From Nigrospora sphaerica (taxonomy: Eukaryota; Ascomycota; Sordariomycetes; Amphisphaeriales; Apiosporaceae): a DNA stretch of 64,000 nt. The position numbers were made by a program, and so were the translations under genes. Shown here piece by piece: positions 23,880 to 34,528 of the stretch. The stretch spans positions 310,001 through 374,000 of the forward strand of contig JAGVVL010000018.1 of NCBI GenBank assembly GCA_018287875.1, in the 5' to 3' direction. Below the pieces are notes generated by a model that saw only the letters and a program-made list of their open reading frames with translations, ran no database searches and was not told the origin of the DNA. How positions within the stretch are numbered: position 1 is the stretch's first letter; each line of letters opens with the position of its first letter.

Positions 23880-25770
23880 CAAATACGGCTTAGCCTGGCT
23901 AGCGGCCCGTGGCGGCCCCCAGGGTAAACCTGCCCGCGATCCCCTCAACCACGACAATGCCGCCCTCGCTCCCAAAACTTGCTAGAGCTGTACGACCTCG
24001 TCATGGCGAACCGCCGTCGCCGCCTCGACTCCTACCAGCGGCGTCACACAGGGAACAATTTCTATGACGCTGGGTCACCAACTTCTCCAGCCTTTTAAAT
24101 TGCAAACCTTTTGCCCTCGGCTACTCATCCAAAGACTTCAACAACCCCGGGTACCCTAACATCCTCGGCGCCGAACAGCACGATCCGGCCGATCCAGAAC
24201 AGGAAACCGAAGCAGATAAGGCCGACTCAAATCAAGAAGACGAAGAAAACCTGGGCGAACACTGGAAAGGCTCTGGTTCGGGGCAGGGACCATGCACCGT
24301 ATGAGCCAGAGGACCTTGCTGGTGCAGAATACGAAGACAACGCTTAGTACGGACCGGGGGATTTCACCCGCGCAGGACACAAAGAAAAAGGCCAAACGCG
24401 CCTCAAGACTTGGCAGTCCTCAGACAACCAAACCAGGTCAAAAATGAGCCAGAGAACTTGGCCGCCGCTGAAGCCTTGGCCATTGCAGAAGACGCAGCGG
24501 CATAGGAAGTGGAGGAAGACGACACGGTCGAAATGGGGCGCGGCGACTCAAGTCCCGACCGCTCGCGGTCTTCCTCCGTCCAGAGTTTCCTGTTTGAGGG
24601 CGACCCGATGCCGATGCCTGAGAATCGCCCAACCAACCGCCACACGTGCTGCAAGCTCGGCGCGCCGGAATACCGGCTACGACCAAGTGTCCCCAGCACG
24701 ACTCAAGCCCCACCCGGCCACCAACTTGGCGCTGCCGCCGATGCCTACGAGACCAGAGCTGCCCGGATGGGGTACATAAACCGTATCGAACGGCCGGAGT
24801 CGATGGGGCCGAATATGTCCCGCCTCATCAACGACGCATGGCAAGATTTTGGTCCAAGCCCCGTGGCCGCTCGTATCCCTGGCCTGGCCCTCCTCGGCTC
24901 ATCAACACGTGACCAGCGCGATCCGCCCGCCACGGCACTGCAGCCTTCACACCCGTGCCACCACTTCTCGGCCATCTTCACCATCGAGCTTGATCCGGTC
25001 CCGCACCAATTGTTCCGTCCGGCTACCTACGCGGGCCCCCAACACGAGCCAGACCGCCCAATGCGTCCCGAGGGCAAAGACGTGGGCCCGCGCGAGCGCA
25101 TGGACGTCCCCCAAAGCAAAACGCCCTCAAACACAAGGAGGCCCCCCAGCATAAGGATACCCGCGAGCACAAGGCGCCCAGCTCTTTCAATGTTGAGCAG
25201 CAGAGTCGGAGCAACTCGTCCGCTGCCTTCACTATCGCGTCCAAAGCCAATCACGCGCCCGCTCCCCCACAGAGTCACCCGACTACTCTGGATTCCAACT
25301 TGACAAAGAACATCGGCAAAGACGGCACGGCGCCCGCGCCACCGCCACTTCACGTAACCCGACACACGTCGCACCGCCGCCCTTATCCCCGACGCAGAGC
25401 TGTCCAGCCGCTAGGGCATGAAGCGCCTCGAAGACGGACAGTAGCTCGGCAATACCTGGATCGATACATACGTCGCTGCTCTCGTGTTGCCAGCCTCATG
25501 TGGCCCCAAGAAGAGCCAGGCTGTCGAGTATTTGCACCGACGAGGCCTGAAGGGCCAGACGATGGGCTTGGCCATCCCCATCGACTGCCGCCTCTTCGCG
25601 CCGAGCCGGCGCCAAACCGGCCACATCAACTGCGAGTCCTTGGCAAATATGCTGCTTTCCCACTTCACCGTCAACACGTCGACAGTCTCAGCCCGTCTGT
25701 CGGCGGCCATGTCCGATGCGCCATTGGCCGTCACTGGCGTGCAAGCGCGCGTCTATGTACGTGGTTTAGC
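23880..25770 (+). pseudogene. Decayed coding region of unknown family
   Basis: Coding-like protein fragments follow each other on the plus strand but in different frames. They include MANRRRRLDSYQRR near 24003, an acidic Glu/Asp/Gln-rich stretch at about 24160-24280, a Ser-rich stretch at about 24430-24600 broken once by TAG, an EYVPPHQRR-like piece near 24810, a polar Pro/Gln part to about 25340 and a more globular piece at about 25440-25770. Frameshifts and stops separate them. The composition (hydrophilic, then a compact C-terminal domain) suggests one former gene rather than chance frames. I do not recognise the family, and a missed multi-exon structure is possible. Confidence 0.35.
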
Positions 25771-25962
25771 TTTCATACACTCGAATATCCCGCCTTTAGT
25801 GACAAGGCGGTGTCGTTAGTTTGCGAAGGCGAGGTAGGTCGCATCATAATATTTAATACATGTAGTCTAGCTAAAAGTCCAGAGTAGCTTAATGTGTCAT
25901 TGGTATATACTGAGGGTGCCTGTTCCCGGTCTAAGAACTGCTGATCCAGCGTCATTGTCCCC

Positions 25963-28070
25963 TCATGCGGCCGACGTCCGGCGCCGGCGCACCTTGAGGG
26001 CGAAGTTGACCTGGGGCAGCAGGGCCATGTTCCGGAAGAGGTGGCGCGGCTTCTCGCGGATGGGCTCAACGTCGTAGTTCTTGATGATGTAGGCAATGTC
26101 CATCTTGAGCAGCTGGACGGCGATGATGCGGCCAGGGCAGGCGTGGCGGCCGAGGCCGAAGTGGAGGAACTCGGGGCTCGGGGTGACGGCGCCGTGGGCG
26201 CGGCGGGCGGCGACGGTGGCGGCCTCGGTGGCGCCGGGGGCGGCGGTGGCGGCCTCGACGGCGCGCGAGTAGCGGAAGGGGGCGTAGGCGGCGGCGTCGG
26301 CGCCGTAAACGTCGGGGTCCGTCTGGATGTCCCAGTTGGGCACGGCGACGCGCGCACCCTCTGGCAGCACGAGCCCGTCGGCGACGTGCACACCGCCCAG
26401 CTTCATGACCTTGCGCTCCACCACCTTGAGCCCGAGTGGGTGCAGCCGGAAGGACTCGCGTAGCGCCGAGTCGACTCGCACAAGCCGGTTGAGCGCCGCC
26501 TGCGTCCACTGGCCCCCGCAGGCGGCGTGCTCGCGCTCGACCTCTTCGCGCAGCGCCTCCAGCTCGCCGCCCGCCGGGTCCAGGCTGTACAGGTCGATGA
26601 CGAAATTGCTCAACGCTGTGGGTGACGTGTGGCCCGCCAGGATGTTGAGCAGGTTCAGCCGCTCGCAGATGACGGACGGCTTACGCTCGTACGGGTCCTT
26701 GGCCCGGTACGACGCCTCGATGTGCCACGTGATGAAGTCGTTGGGTGGCTCCCAGTCCATCGACGGGTCGTCCTGCTTCTGCCGCATCAACTTGACCCGC
26801 TCCGCCACGTGCGGCATCACGAGGTCCGTAAAGTTCCGCAGGTTGCGCCGCATCTTGCGTGTGATGAGGGGCGCGACGACTCTGCGGCAGCGTGAGCGCG
26901 TTGATTCATCTCGTGCCTCGTGTTACAGGGTCAGGGGTTGACTCACGGCCGGAGAATGCGCGGAAACGCCTTGATAATGAGCGCGTTGATGAGCACATCG
27001 TGCATGTAGCTCACGAGACTCGAAATGTACAGTGGGTTGCGGCCTGGCCGCACGGGGGATGCTTGTCAGTGCTGAGCCTATAGAATCAGACCTGGAAATG
27101 GTGGGAAACTCACATAAGGGAAGCCCCGAGACCACACGGTTAATGGTCCGGCTGGCGATCTGGATGGTTGCCGACCACGGACGAACCTCGGTCCAGTTGT
27201 CGTAATCCTTGCCCCAAGTATCATCAATGCTGGTTTCGACCTGTCGAGGTTAGTATTCATGCACACTCGGAGCTGGTAAATTACGGCAAAATCATACCTC
27301 ATCCTGCAGAGTCGGGAGCATGGCCTCAAGGCTTTTCCCCGTGAGGTGCTTCCGGATCGTCTCGATGGTAATGGCTTCATTGGGACGTATGGTCAGGGTG
27401 TAGTCCTCCTGGAGGTACTCGTCTACCACGGGGTAGGGATTAAGCTCCGAGTCCGGCGCGTTGGCGATGGCGTTGGCATATTCCCGGGGCAGAATGATGG
27501 TATCGCCGTTGAGGTAGCATGGCAGCACAAAGGCCTTGCCGATCTTGGTGAACTGTTCCTCGTCAGCACTGGAGCCAAGGCGAGTCGAGCGTCTCCCATG
27601 GCGTTTAGTCACGCCAGAGCGAGGAATCAGGAGCGACAGCAGCATGCAAAGAGCCGACTAGCCCGTTTCAGTAGTACATAACTCAACAGAACTTTCACTC
27701 CGCCTAGGCCGGGCCCCTCTTTAAGAAGCATAGTATCTCCCGTCGCGCGCGGCCTTGTTTCCAGGGACTTCTGGCCATCCCATGGAGGTTTGGTGGCGGC
27801 CACTCAGCGCGAAGCCGTACGAGGAGATTCAAACGGCGGGTTGCGGGTAATGTTTCGCTTTTGGCTCACCTTGTGGTACCCAGCGTGGAGGAGGTTCTTC
27901 AGGCCTTCGGGTTCACGCATATTCCGCACCGTAGTGCGAAAGTGAGCAAAGAGCTCCCGGCGAAGGCCGACTGTAGGTATCGCATCGTTCTTGTTTGAGG
28001 CGAGGAGGAACCAGGCGAGCCAGGTCACCAGCGGTATCACTGCGAACGAAAGCTTGAGTATCCAATCCAT
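25963..28070 (-). CDS. Cytochrome P450 monooxygenase 1 (five exons)
   Basis: Minus-strand exons are 28070-27870, 27552-27298, 27240-27114, 27043-26947 and 26881-25963, giving 532 aa with all splice phases matching. Residues 1-25 form a membrane anchor (MDWILKLSFAVIPLVTWLAW...). The oxygen-binding I-helix motif AGHTS is at 309-313, the ExxR motif ESFR at 369-372, and the heme-binding motif FGLGRHACPG at 468-477 with Cys475 as thiolate ligand. Family members oxidise lipophilic substrates at the ER using a P450 reductase. The general pattern resembles fungal P450s near ent-kaurene-oxidase/CYP503-type clans, but the substrate cannot be assigned. Intron 1 is unusually long (317 nt). It is first in a run of three same-strand P450s. 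Confidence 0.88.
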
Positions 28071-28808
28071 CTCGGCCGGGGGGATGGAAATCACAGAAGG
28101 CGTGTCGGGTTGCTGGACAGACTCGGAAGAGGGAGGACGACACGACGGACGCATCTGGACACCGGACGTGGACAAACGTAGAATCATTTCAAATGCCTGC
28201 CAGTCGTTTCGGTTCCTTACCGCTCGCCCACACATCGGTGTCGTCTCTGCTATCGGCTCACTTTCGGCGAACGCACGGCGCAGCATGCGACCTATCTCCA
28301 GCGACTAGGCCATGACTCGACCCCGTCGTATTCCCTCCGCCGAGCGGAGCAGTATCAGCCGCCCCACTGGTTAGACTCGGAATGTGCCCCGTGCCCAGGC
28401 CCGTCCTCCTATGTGCCCCGCTAGTGGAGAACCCCTACATTTCCCGACAGGTCTTGTTCCTGTGCCGGTGGCCCTCGCGCTACGGATTTACCGCCGCGGG
28501 GACGGCCAGTTTATTATAGTTTATCGGCACGCTTGGCGCTGACGACCCATGGTTGCCAGTGAGGCTGTTCGGATAAGTCTCCTGTCACCTGCTGGATTCG
28601 GACAATGTGTTTAGGTTTGGCTTACGGCGGGAGAGCTACTGCATGACCGACCGGACGACGGAGGTAACCGCACAGCACGTGTGACGACGACGTTCCGAAC
28701 TTGGCGCCGGAAATTCAGGAGGACGCTTGGAACAAAGAGTATCCAATTGGCTGGCTTACGCGTAATCTAGCTACCATTGGCTCGTACCTCTCTTCGTCGC
28801 GGCCGCGC
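28071..28808. other. Spacer between P450 genes 1 and 2
   Basis: This 738-bp spacer should hold the promoter of P450 1 and the terminator of P450 2. No clear TATA box, binding palindrome or small gene was identified. Confidence 0.5.
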
Positions 28809-30717
28809 TTATTGCCGCCGTCTCAGCAGCACCTTGAGGTCCCTATCTAAGCGCATGGTGCCCCTGGTTTCGGAACCCATGGCGGGCTTCCGTGAGGGGC
28901 GGCCCCCGTCGTCTACGAAGCCTACGGGCTGCACGTCAAGGCGGAAGAGGAACAGGGCGACGGCGGCGAGCATCTCGGCGCGGGCGTAGAAGCGACCGGG
29001 GCAGATGGCGGCGCCGCCGCCGTAGGGGAAGAACTGGCCGGCCGTCGCCGGGTTGTGGAATACGGCACGACGGCCATCCTTGCTGGGCCTGATGAAACGG
29101 TCCGCGTAAAAGGTCGTCGCGCCGTGCCCGTCGACGGCCCACGTCGCCTCGTCGTAGTGCGCTAGCCACGAGGGCGCCATGATTAGGTTTCCCGGCTTTA
29201 GCGTGTAACCGCCCAGCTGGATCTCGGTCCGCAGCTCCCGGATCGCCTGCACCGACGCCCGCAGCCGCAGGCACTCGGTGTAGCACGAGTTCAGCAGCGG
29301 CAGCGCGAGCGCCTCCTGCACGTTCAACTCGGGCCCCTTTTCTCCCGTCGTGGTGGCGCAGTCGGCAATCTCCTGCTTCACCCGCGCGAGGAGCACGGGG
29401 TCCGAGATGATCTCGATCAGGATCCAAGCCACCATGGGGATCGCATTCGAGTTGATTCTGACGCAAGTCGGTTAGCCTCTCCACAGTTAGGATAGCGTAG
29501 CACTGTCAAGACGTACGACCAGATCAGCCCCATCTCGCTGGCCGCCCGTCCATCGAGACTCAGCCCGTACTTGGCGTACATGGCCTCGCGCGTCCTCACG
29601 AGGCGGGAGCCAAACTGCTCGTCAAAGTCGCCTTGCTCGCCGGTCGTGATGGGGTTCATGCGGTCCCAGGCGCGCGCAATGTAGGCCTTGACGGCGCCGA
29701 AGACCTCCTCGCGGGCGCGCCAGGCGGCGGGGAAGAACAGGCGCGGCAGGCCGTAAAGGAAGTACATGAAGCTCTTGTCGTAGGCCCAGAAGCTGGCGGT
29801 GAAATTGGGGGCGACGTCGAAGACGCCGTCGCCCGCGAGCGTGCGCGTGCTGGCGCGGAACATCTTGTCCTCGAGCAGCGCGTTGACCGACGCCTCGGTC
29901 CAGCGGCCGCCCGCGGCGGCGACGCCGGCGTCGAGCTCCTCGGTAAAGAGCGCGACGAAGCGGTTCGTCAGCGCCGACACGGGCCCCGCGCCCGTCAGGT
30001 TGCTGTCGTAGTTTTCGTGGATCGCCCGCCAGATCCGGCTCTCCTTGGGCACGGCGTGGAAGGGCACCACCAGCGAGCCCGACTTGTCCGCCTCCATCTT
30101 GATGCCATCCTCGCGCGGGAACTTCTTGACCTTCTCGAGGACCCGCACGGAAAACTCCTCAAATGTCAGTTCTTTGCTGGCCCGGAAAAGCTTCTGCACG
30201 TCCTGGGCGTTGCTGAGTATGTAGGCTGGCTTGTCATTGGCCAGGCGGATCTTGACCGGCCGGCCTTTTGATTTTTGTCTGGTAAGAAAGTTAGCAAGAA
30301 TGATGTCCCGGTCCTTGTTTCAGTAATACACCATGAGCCAGGAACTGGCGATTCAAGTGAAGCCCAATCCACCAATGAGAAAACCAGATGCATCAGAATC
30401 CGATCATCCCATTGGATAACGTGAAGACAACGGGCAATTCGCGGAAGTGGCTAGTCTTGAACCCCACGGGATAATCGAGGCTGGTGCGCTTACTTTACAT
30501 GGGCTAGGAACTTGTGAGTGTCCCATATCAGGTCTATCGCACTCCCTAACCACGGCAGGGCGTAGGGAAGTGTAGGTGGTTCTTGCCCGGCGTCCACACA
30601 TCCGGGTCGAGTTTGGTACCAGAAGCGAACAGAGGTGGCAGCGAAAGTGAGAACGGGAATGATAGCGGAGCTGAGTAAGGCCCAGATAACACTGGAGGGC
30701 AGGAAGAGCTCAAACAT
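28809..30717 (-). CDS. Cytochrome P450 monooxygenase 2 (three exons)
   Basis: Minus-strand exons are 30717-30494, 30278-29517 and 29457-28809, giving 544 aa. Donors are GTAAGC and GTACGT, and GCTAAC branch sites precede both acceptors. An N-terminal membrane anchor is followed by a PYALPWLGSAID proline hinge. The I-helix zone reads WSINSNAIPMVAW, lacking the usual AGxxT and resembling the CYP7/CYP8-type group. ExxR is ECLR at 390-393. The heme motif is YGGGAAICPG (474-483, Cys481), with Tyr in place of the usual Phe. It is clearly different from the other two P450s, so it may act on a different position or by a different reaction (CYP7/8-like enzymes include isomerases). Function is inferred from the family only. 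Confidence 0.87.
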
Positions 30718-31915
30718 GTTGGGAAATCGAGCGGCAACTGGTCAGGTCGATTGCGAGTGATGGAGCGCCGGGGGAAAACTGGACCTCTGGTCCCAGGCGG
30801 CCGGCAGGCCACAATCTTTAGTATGTATGCTTGGGTAACCACGCTCACTCGTGATCGAGACGAAGCCGATCCCTCTCGTTAACCCTAGACAGGCGCATAC
30901 CCGGTTCGTCCATTTCACGAGCCGTGGAATCTACGCTTGCGGGTAGTCGTGGTAGCTCCATATGCGGGGTCGATCGGGAAGCAAGCTACCAAAATGACCC
31001 TGACGGGTCCGTCAGCCACTCGGATTGGATTGGATTGAGCGATATACTGGCCATATTGGGACCGTGAAGCACCGAGCAGGGATACTGCCCCAAAATCTAT
31101 CTTGGTGGTCTAGAAAATACGAGATTGCTGCCATATAAAACCACAGGCCCACCGGGTACTGTTTACCCCGGTTCTCCGACAGATGTACTGTTTCCCCCAC
31201 TGTTGCATATATCGGCCGTTCACCCCACACTATCTCTGATGTTGCCTTTTTGGCTGCGCATTACCCAAAGGGACTGAAAAGTTTACCAGGTGGGTACATA
31301 GAAGCCTGTCCATCTTACGTCGCAGCCCACGCGGCTGGGTTCTGGGTGGAGGCACGTCTCCAACGAATGCTGACCGATAGCGTCCGCACTACCGCCAGTG
31401 GGGAACTGTTGCAGGGGGGTCGTCAAGGGAAAAACTGTAAACCGTCAGGTCACCGAGCGGGTTTCCTCGTTTCAGAGCCGCCGGGATGGGAACCCTAAAC
31501 TTACGAAGGCCATCCCATCCAAAGGCCTTGCTCGCGCTATCTCGACCGAACGTCCGTGTGTGGCACGACCCCGGGCCACAACTGGCTTTCTAACGCGAGG
31601 AGGGGATTTGTGCCTATCTTTACTTATCGCCGCTACATAAGCACTTAACGGAGTGAGGGTGCTTTCAGGTCATGTAAAAGACGGTGTTTGGTGCTTTTAC
31701 TAAATCTACGCCGCCTGTCTCCCACACGAGCCGGTGTAGCCTAACCTTGTTGAAACGGAGAAGTCCCCGCGAACTAGAAAAAGCCATTGTGCTAAAAGTG
31801 GACGTTCAGGTGGCAGAGTTCAGTGTGACATTACCTCATGCTTCCGCAGTGACAACCATTCTCTTAACGTAATAATCTAGCTAAAAGAAAAAAAAGAATT
31901 GCCATTCATCGTCGC
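30718..31915. other. Spacer between P450 genes 2 and 3
   Basis: A 1.2-kb spacer without a convincing gene. Short frames at 31250-31640 and 31684-31872 show no domain. It should include the P450 2 promoter. Confidence 0.5.
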
Positions 31916-33610
31916 TTACGGCCCCCCGCTTGCCGTGGCCCGTCGTCTCCTGACCTTGATGGTGGCCGTCAGAGGCGGAATAGACTGGGAGCTAATCATG
32001 ATATTGGGCGGGCGCTGGGAGATGTGCTGTACCTCGTAGTAGATCAGGATGTGGGCGAGCACCATCTTAAGCTCGTCGACGGCGAAGAAGCGGCCGGGAC
32101 ACTGCGACTTGCCGATGCCCCAGGGGAGGTGCTCGGGGCTCGCGTTGACGGCGGCGCGAACGCGGGCCTTTTTGTCGGCGCCGCCGTCGCGGTCCCGCGA
32201 GAAGCGAAAGGCGTCGAAGACGGCGGGGTCCGCGTAGAGGGCCTCGTCGAGGTGGCGGCCAAGCACGGGCAGGCTGAGGTGGGCGCCGCACGGCACGTGG
32301 TCGCCGTTGGCGAAGGTGTAGCCTTCGGCGGGGCGGACGAAGCGGTGCATGGCCTTGAGGCCCATGACGCGCAGGCGCATGCTCTCGCGGATGGCGCTGT
32401 CGAGGCCGGCCATGCGCGAGAGGCCCGGCTTGCTGCCGAGCCCGTGCTCGGCTTGCACGGCGAGCGCCTCGGCCCGCAGCGCCTCGACGACGCCCGCCGG
32501 CGCCGAGTAGACGTCGAGCAGGAGGTTGCCCAGCGTGAGGCCCGTCGCGTGGAAGGCGGCCGTGTTGACCATGAGGGCGCCGCGCGCGAGGCTCGTCGCG
32601 TCGTTGTCCATGACGTGGTCGAAGCCGCCCTCGTCGAGCAGGAACTTCATGTAGTCGAGCGGCTCCTCCCAGGCGAAGTCGGGGTCGGTGGCCCGGCGCT
32701 GGCGGTTCCGGATGCGCTCTTCGGCGTACGGGAGGATCATCTTGAGGGCTCGGTGGTGCAGGAGGATGCTGGGATAGGCCAGGACGGGACCCAGTGTACG
32801 CTCCAGGAAGCCGGGCAGCATGTTGATGACCCAGGCCGTCTGCAGCGCCAGGCGGGACCAGACCTTGGCCCGTTTCAGGAACTCGTCGTCGCGGCAGAGC
32901 GGCAGTCCGACGAGCATGCGGTTGGTAATCTGGCCCACGACGTCGGCGCAGGCGACCATGATGGGCATCTCGCGCCACCCCGCGCCCGTCTCATCGGCGC
33001 CCCAGTGCTTCCGCAGCGCGTGGTCCGTCTCCTCGCGCAAGATGGGCGCCATCTCGCCCAGGTGCTTGGCGACGCCGCGGATGAGCGGGTCGTCATGTTT
33101 CGCTACGGACAGCGGGACACTATAGCCGGCGAACAGGTACTTCTCGGCCATGAGTTTGGAGATGTAGCGGAACGAGTCGAGCACCGTGCCATCGATCTTG
33201 AGCGCCTCCTCCAGATGGCCCTGCGACATCATGATCTCGGGCGAGCCCACATGGTCGACGCAGACCCAGAGCCTGCCCTGCTTGCTGAACTGCAGCGCGC
33301 GCACGTTAGCATACAAAATGGGCCGGAAGCCACGCGCGTGCCCGAGGCCATGCTACAGGAGGCGTCGTCGACGAACCTGCGTGTAGCCCTCAAGGCCGTA
33401 TTGCGCTGCATGGCGAAAGCTCGCTGCGGCGCCGCGGATAAGACCAAACCACTTGTTCTTGTCGACGCCGACCCATGGATATTGCCGCAAGTAGTTTTGC
33501 GACTGCTCGTACGAGTAGGCCAGCCACGATACCGCCGAGGCCAGGACCAGCACGATGACGGCGGCGAATTTGGGCTGCAGAAGCACCAGGATAAGCGGAC
33601 TTGTTTCCAT
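31916..33610 (-). CDS. Cytochrome P450 monooxygenase 3 (two exons)
   Basis: Minus-strand exons are 33610-33377 and 33289-31916, giving 535 aa. The 87-nt phase-0 intron has a GTTCGT donor, GCTAACG branch and CTGCAG acceptor. Residues 10-32 form the membrane anchor. The I-helix motif is FHATG at 324-328, ExxR is ESMR at 380-383, and the heme motif is WGIGKSQCPG at 468-477 with Cys475. Trp replaces the usual first Phe of the heme motif. Shared blocks (GYTQFSKQGR versus GYHKFTKIGK, and the Arg-rich C-terminus) suggest this is a distant paralogue of P450 1. It lies divergent to the sulfotransferase-acyltransferase gene across a 918-bp promoter region. Confidence 0.88.
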
Positions 33611-34528
33611 GGCGGCGGTGCGACGGTGACGAGGCGGGGAGGAGCAGCGTGAGCGCTAGGTGAGGGAAGTGACTGTTGAACCTTGGTGTGCTGCGAGATG
33701 GCGGCGTTTCCCTCGATAGCGGCACGTTCAGCTTGCCCACCTTCCGTCGGGGATGTCGCCGACGTGTTTTGAATACTGTGGAGCCGGGGGCTTCACGATG
33801 GGGGTCTTTGCCATGTCAGCCAAATGTTCCGAAAGGGCTTCCACCAATGCTTGGCTTGACGGATTAGCACGGATATCGCCGGTAGTGGACGAGACGGCTG
33901 GATCCGTCGACTGCGGGCAAAGTTTCGTTTATTGCGCCCCCACCACCTGACCAACATGCCACTCGTACCCAAGCCTCGGCTTGGCGGGGGGTAATGGGAC
34001 GATGGGTATCCCTTACCGAGTCAGGCCCTGGCAAAGCGGGTCAACCTTAAATAGCGGAGCCGCATCACTTTCAGGCACCTCTGCCGAAGGCGGGGATGAC
34101 GCCTGCGTTACCAAAAGGCCGGTTCTGTGGAAGGGAAGGACCAACTCGTGCGGTACGAAGTCGTTCGACGAAGGGTCTATAAAGCGGTAAACCCTGGCTC
34201 CCATCAGGCACCGCGACCAGGACACACCGTGGCCAGGATAATACCGGGTCTACTAAGTGGATACGAAACGGACGCCGGCGACCCACAGTAAGCCATCAAC
34301 TGGAGGCGCAACGGAGTAGCGGACATGAAACACTGCAGCCGCACCCGCGGGTCCTTTGCCCTTGCCAGGCGGCGATAGCAGACGACGCCAGAGACGAGAT
34401 CGCCGAACACGCGCCCAAGCGCGCGGTTCCTTTGGCTCGGCCGACCGACTAGAAGGCACAGTGGCTTGCCGACCGCCTCCATTTCTCGTGCCGCCATCAC
34501 GTTGAGAATACCGAGGCTCGAGGTTGCA
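33611..34528. promoter_or_regulatory. Divergent promoter region between P450 3 and the fusion gene
   Basis: This 918-bp region lies between two divergent start codons (33610 minus and 34529 plus), so it must carry both promoters and is the likeliest place for shared control. No binding-site palindrome or TATA box could be assigned with confidence. Confidence 0.5.

Noticed and set aside
32024..33652. 542-codon open frame on the plus strand
   Set aside because: It is the GC-rich antisense shadow of P450 3, whose motifs and splice sites on the minus strand are convincing.
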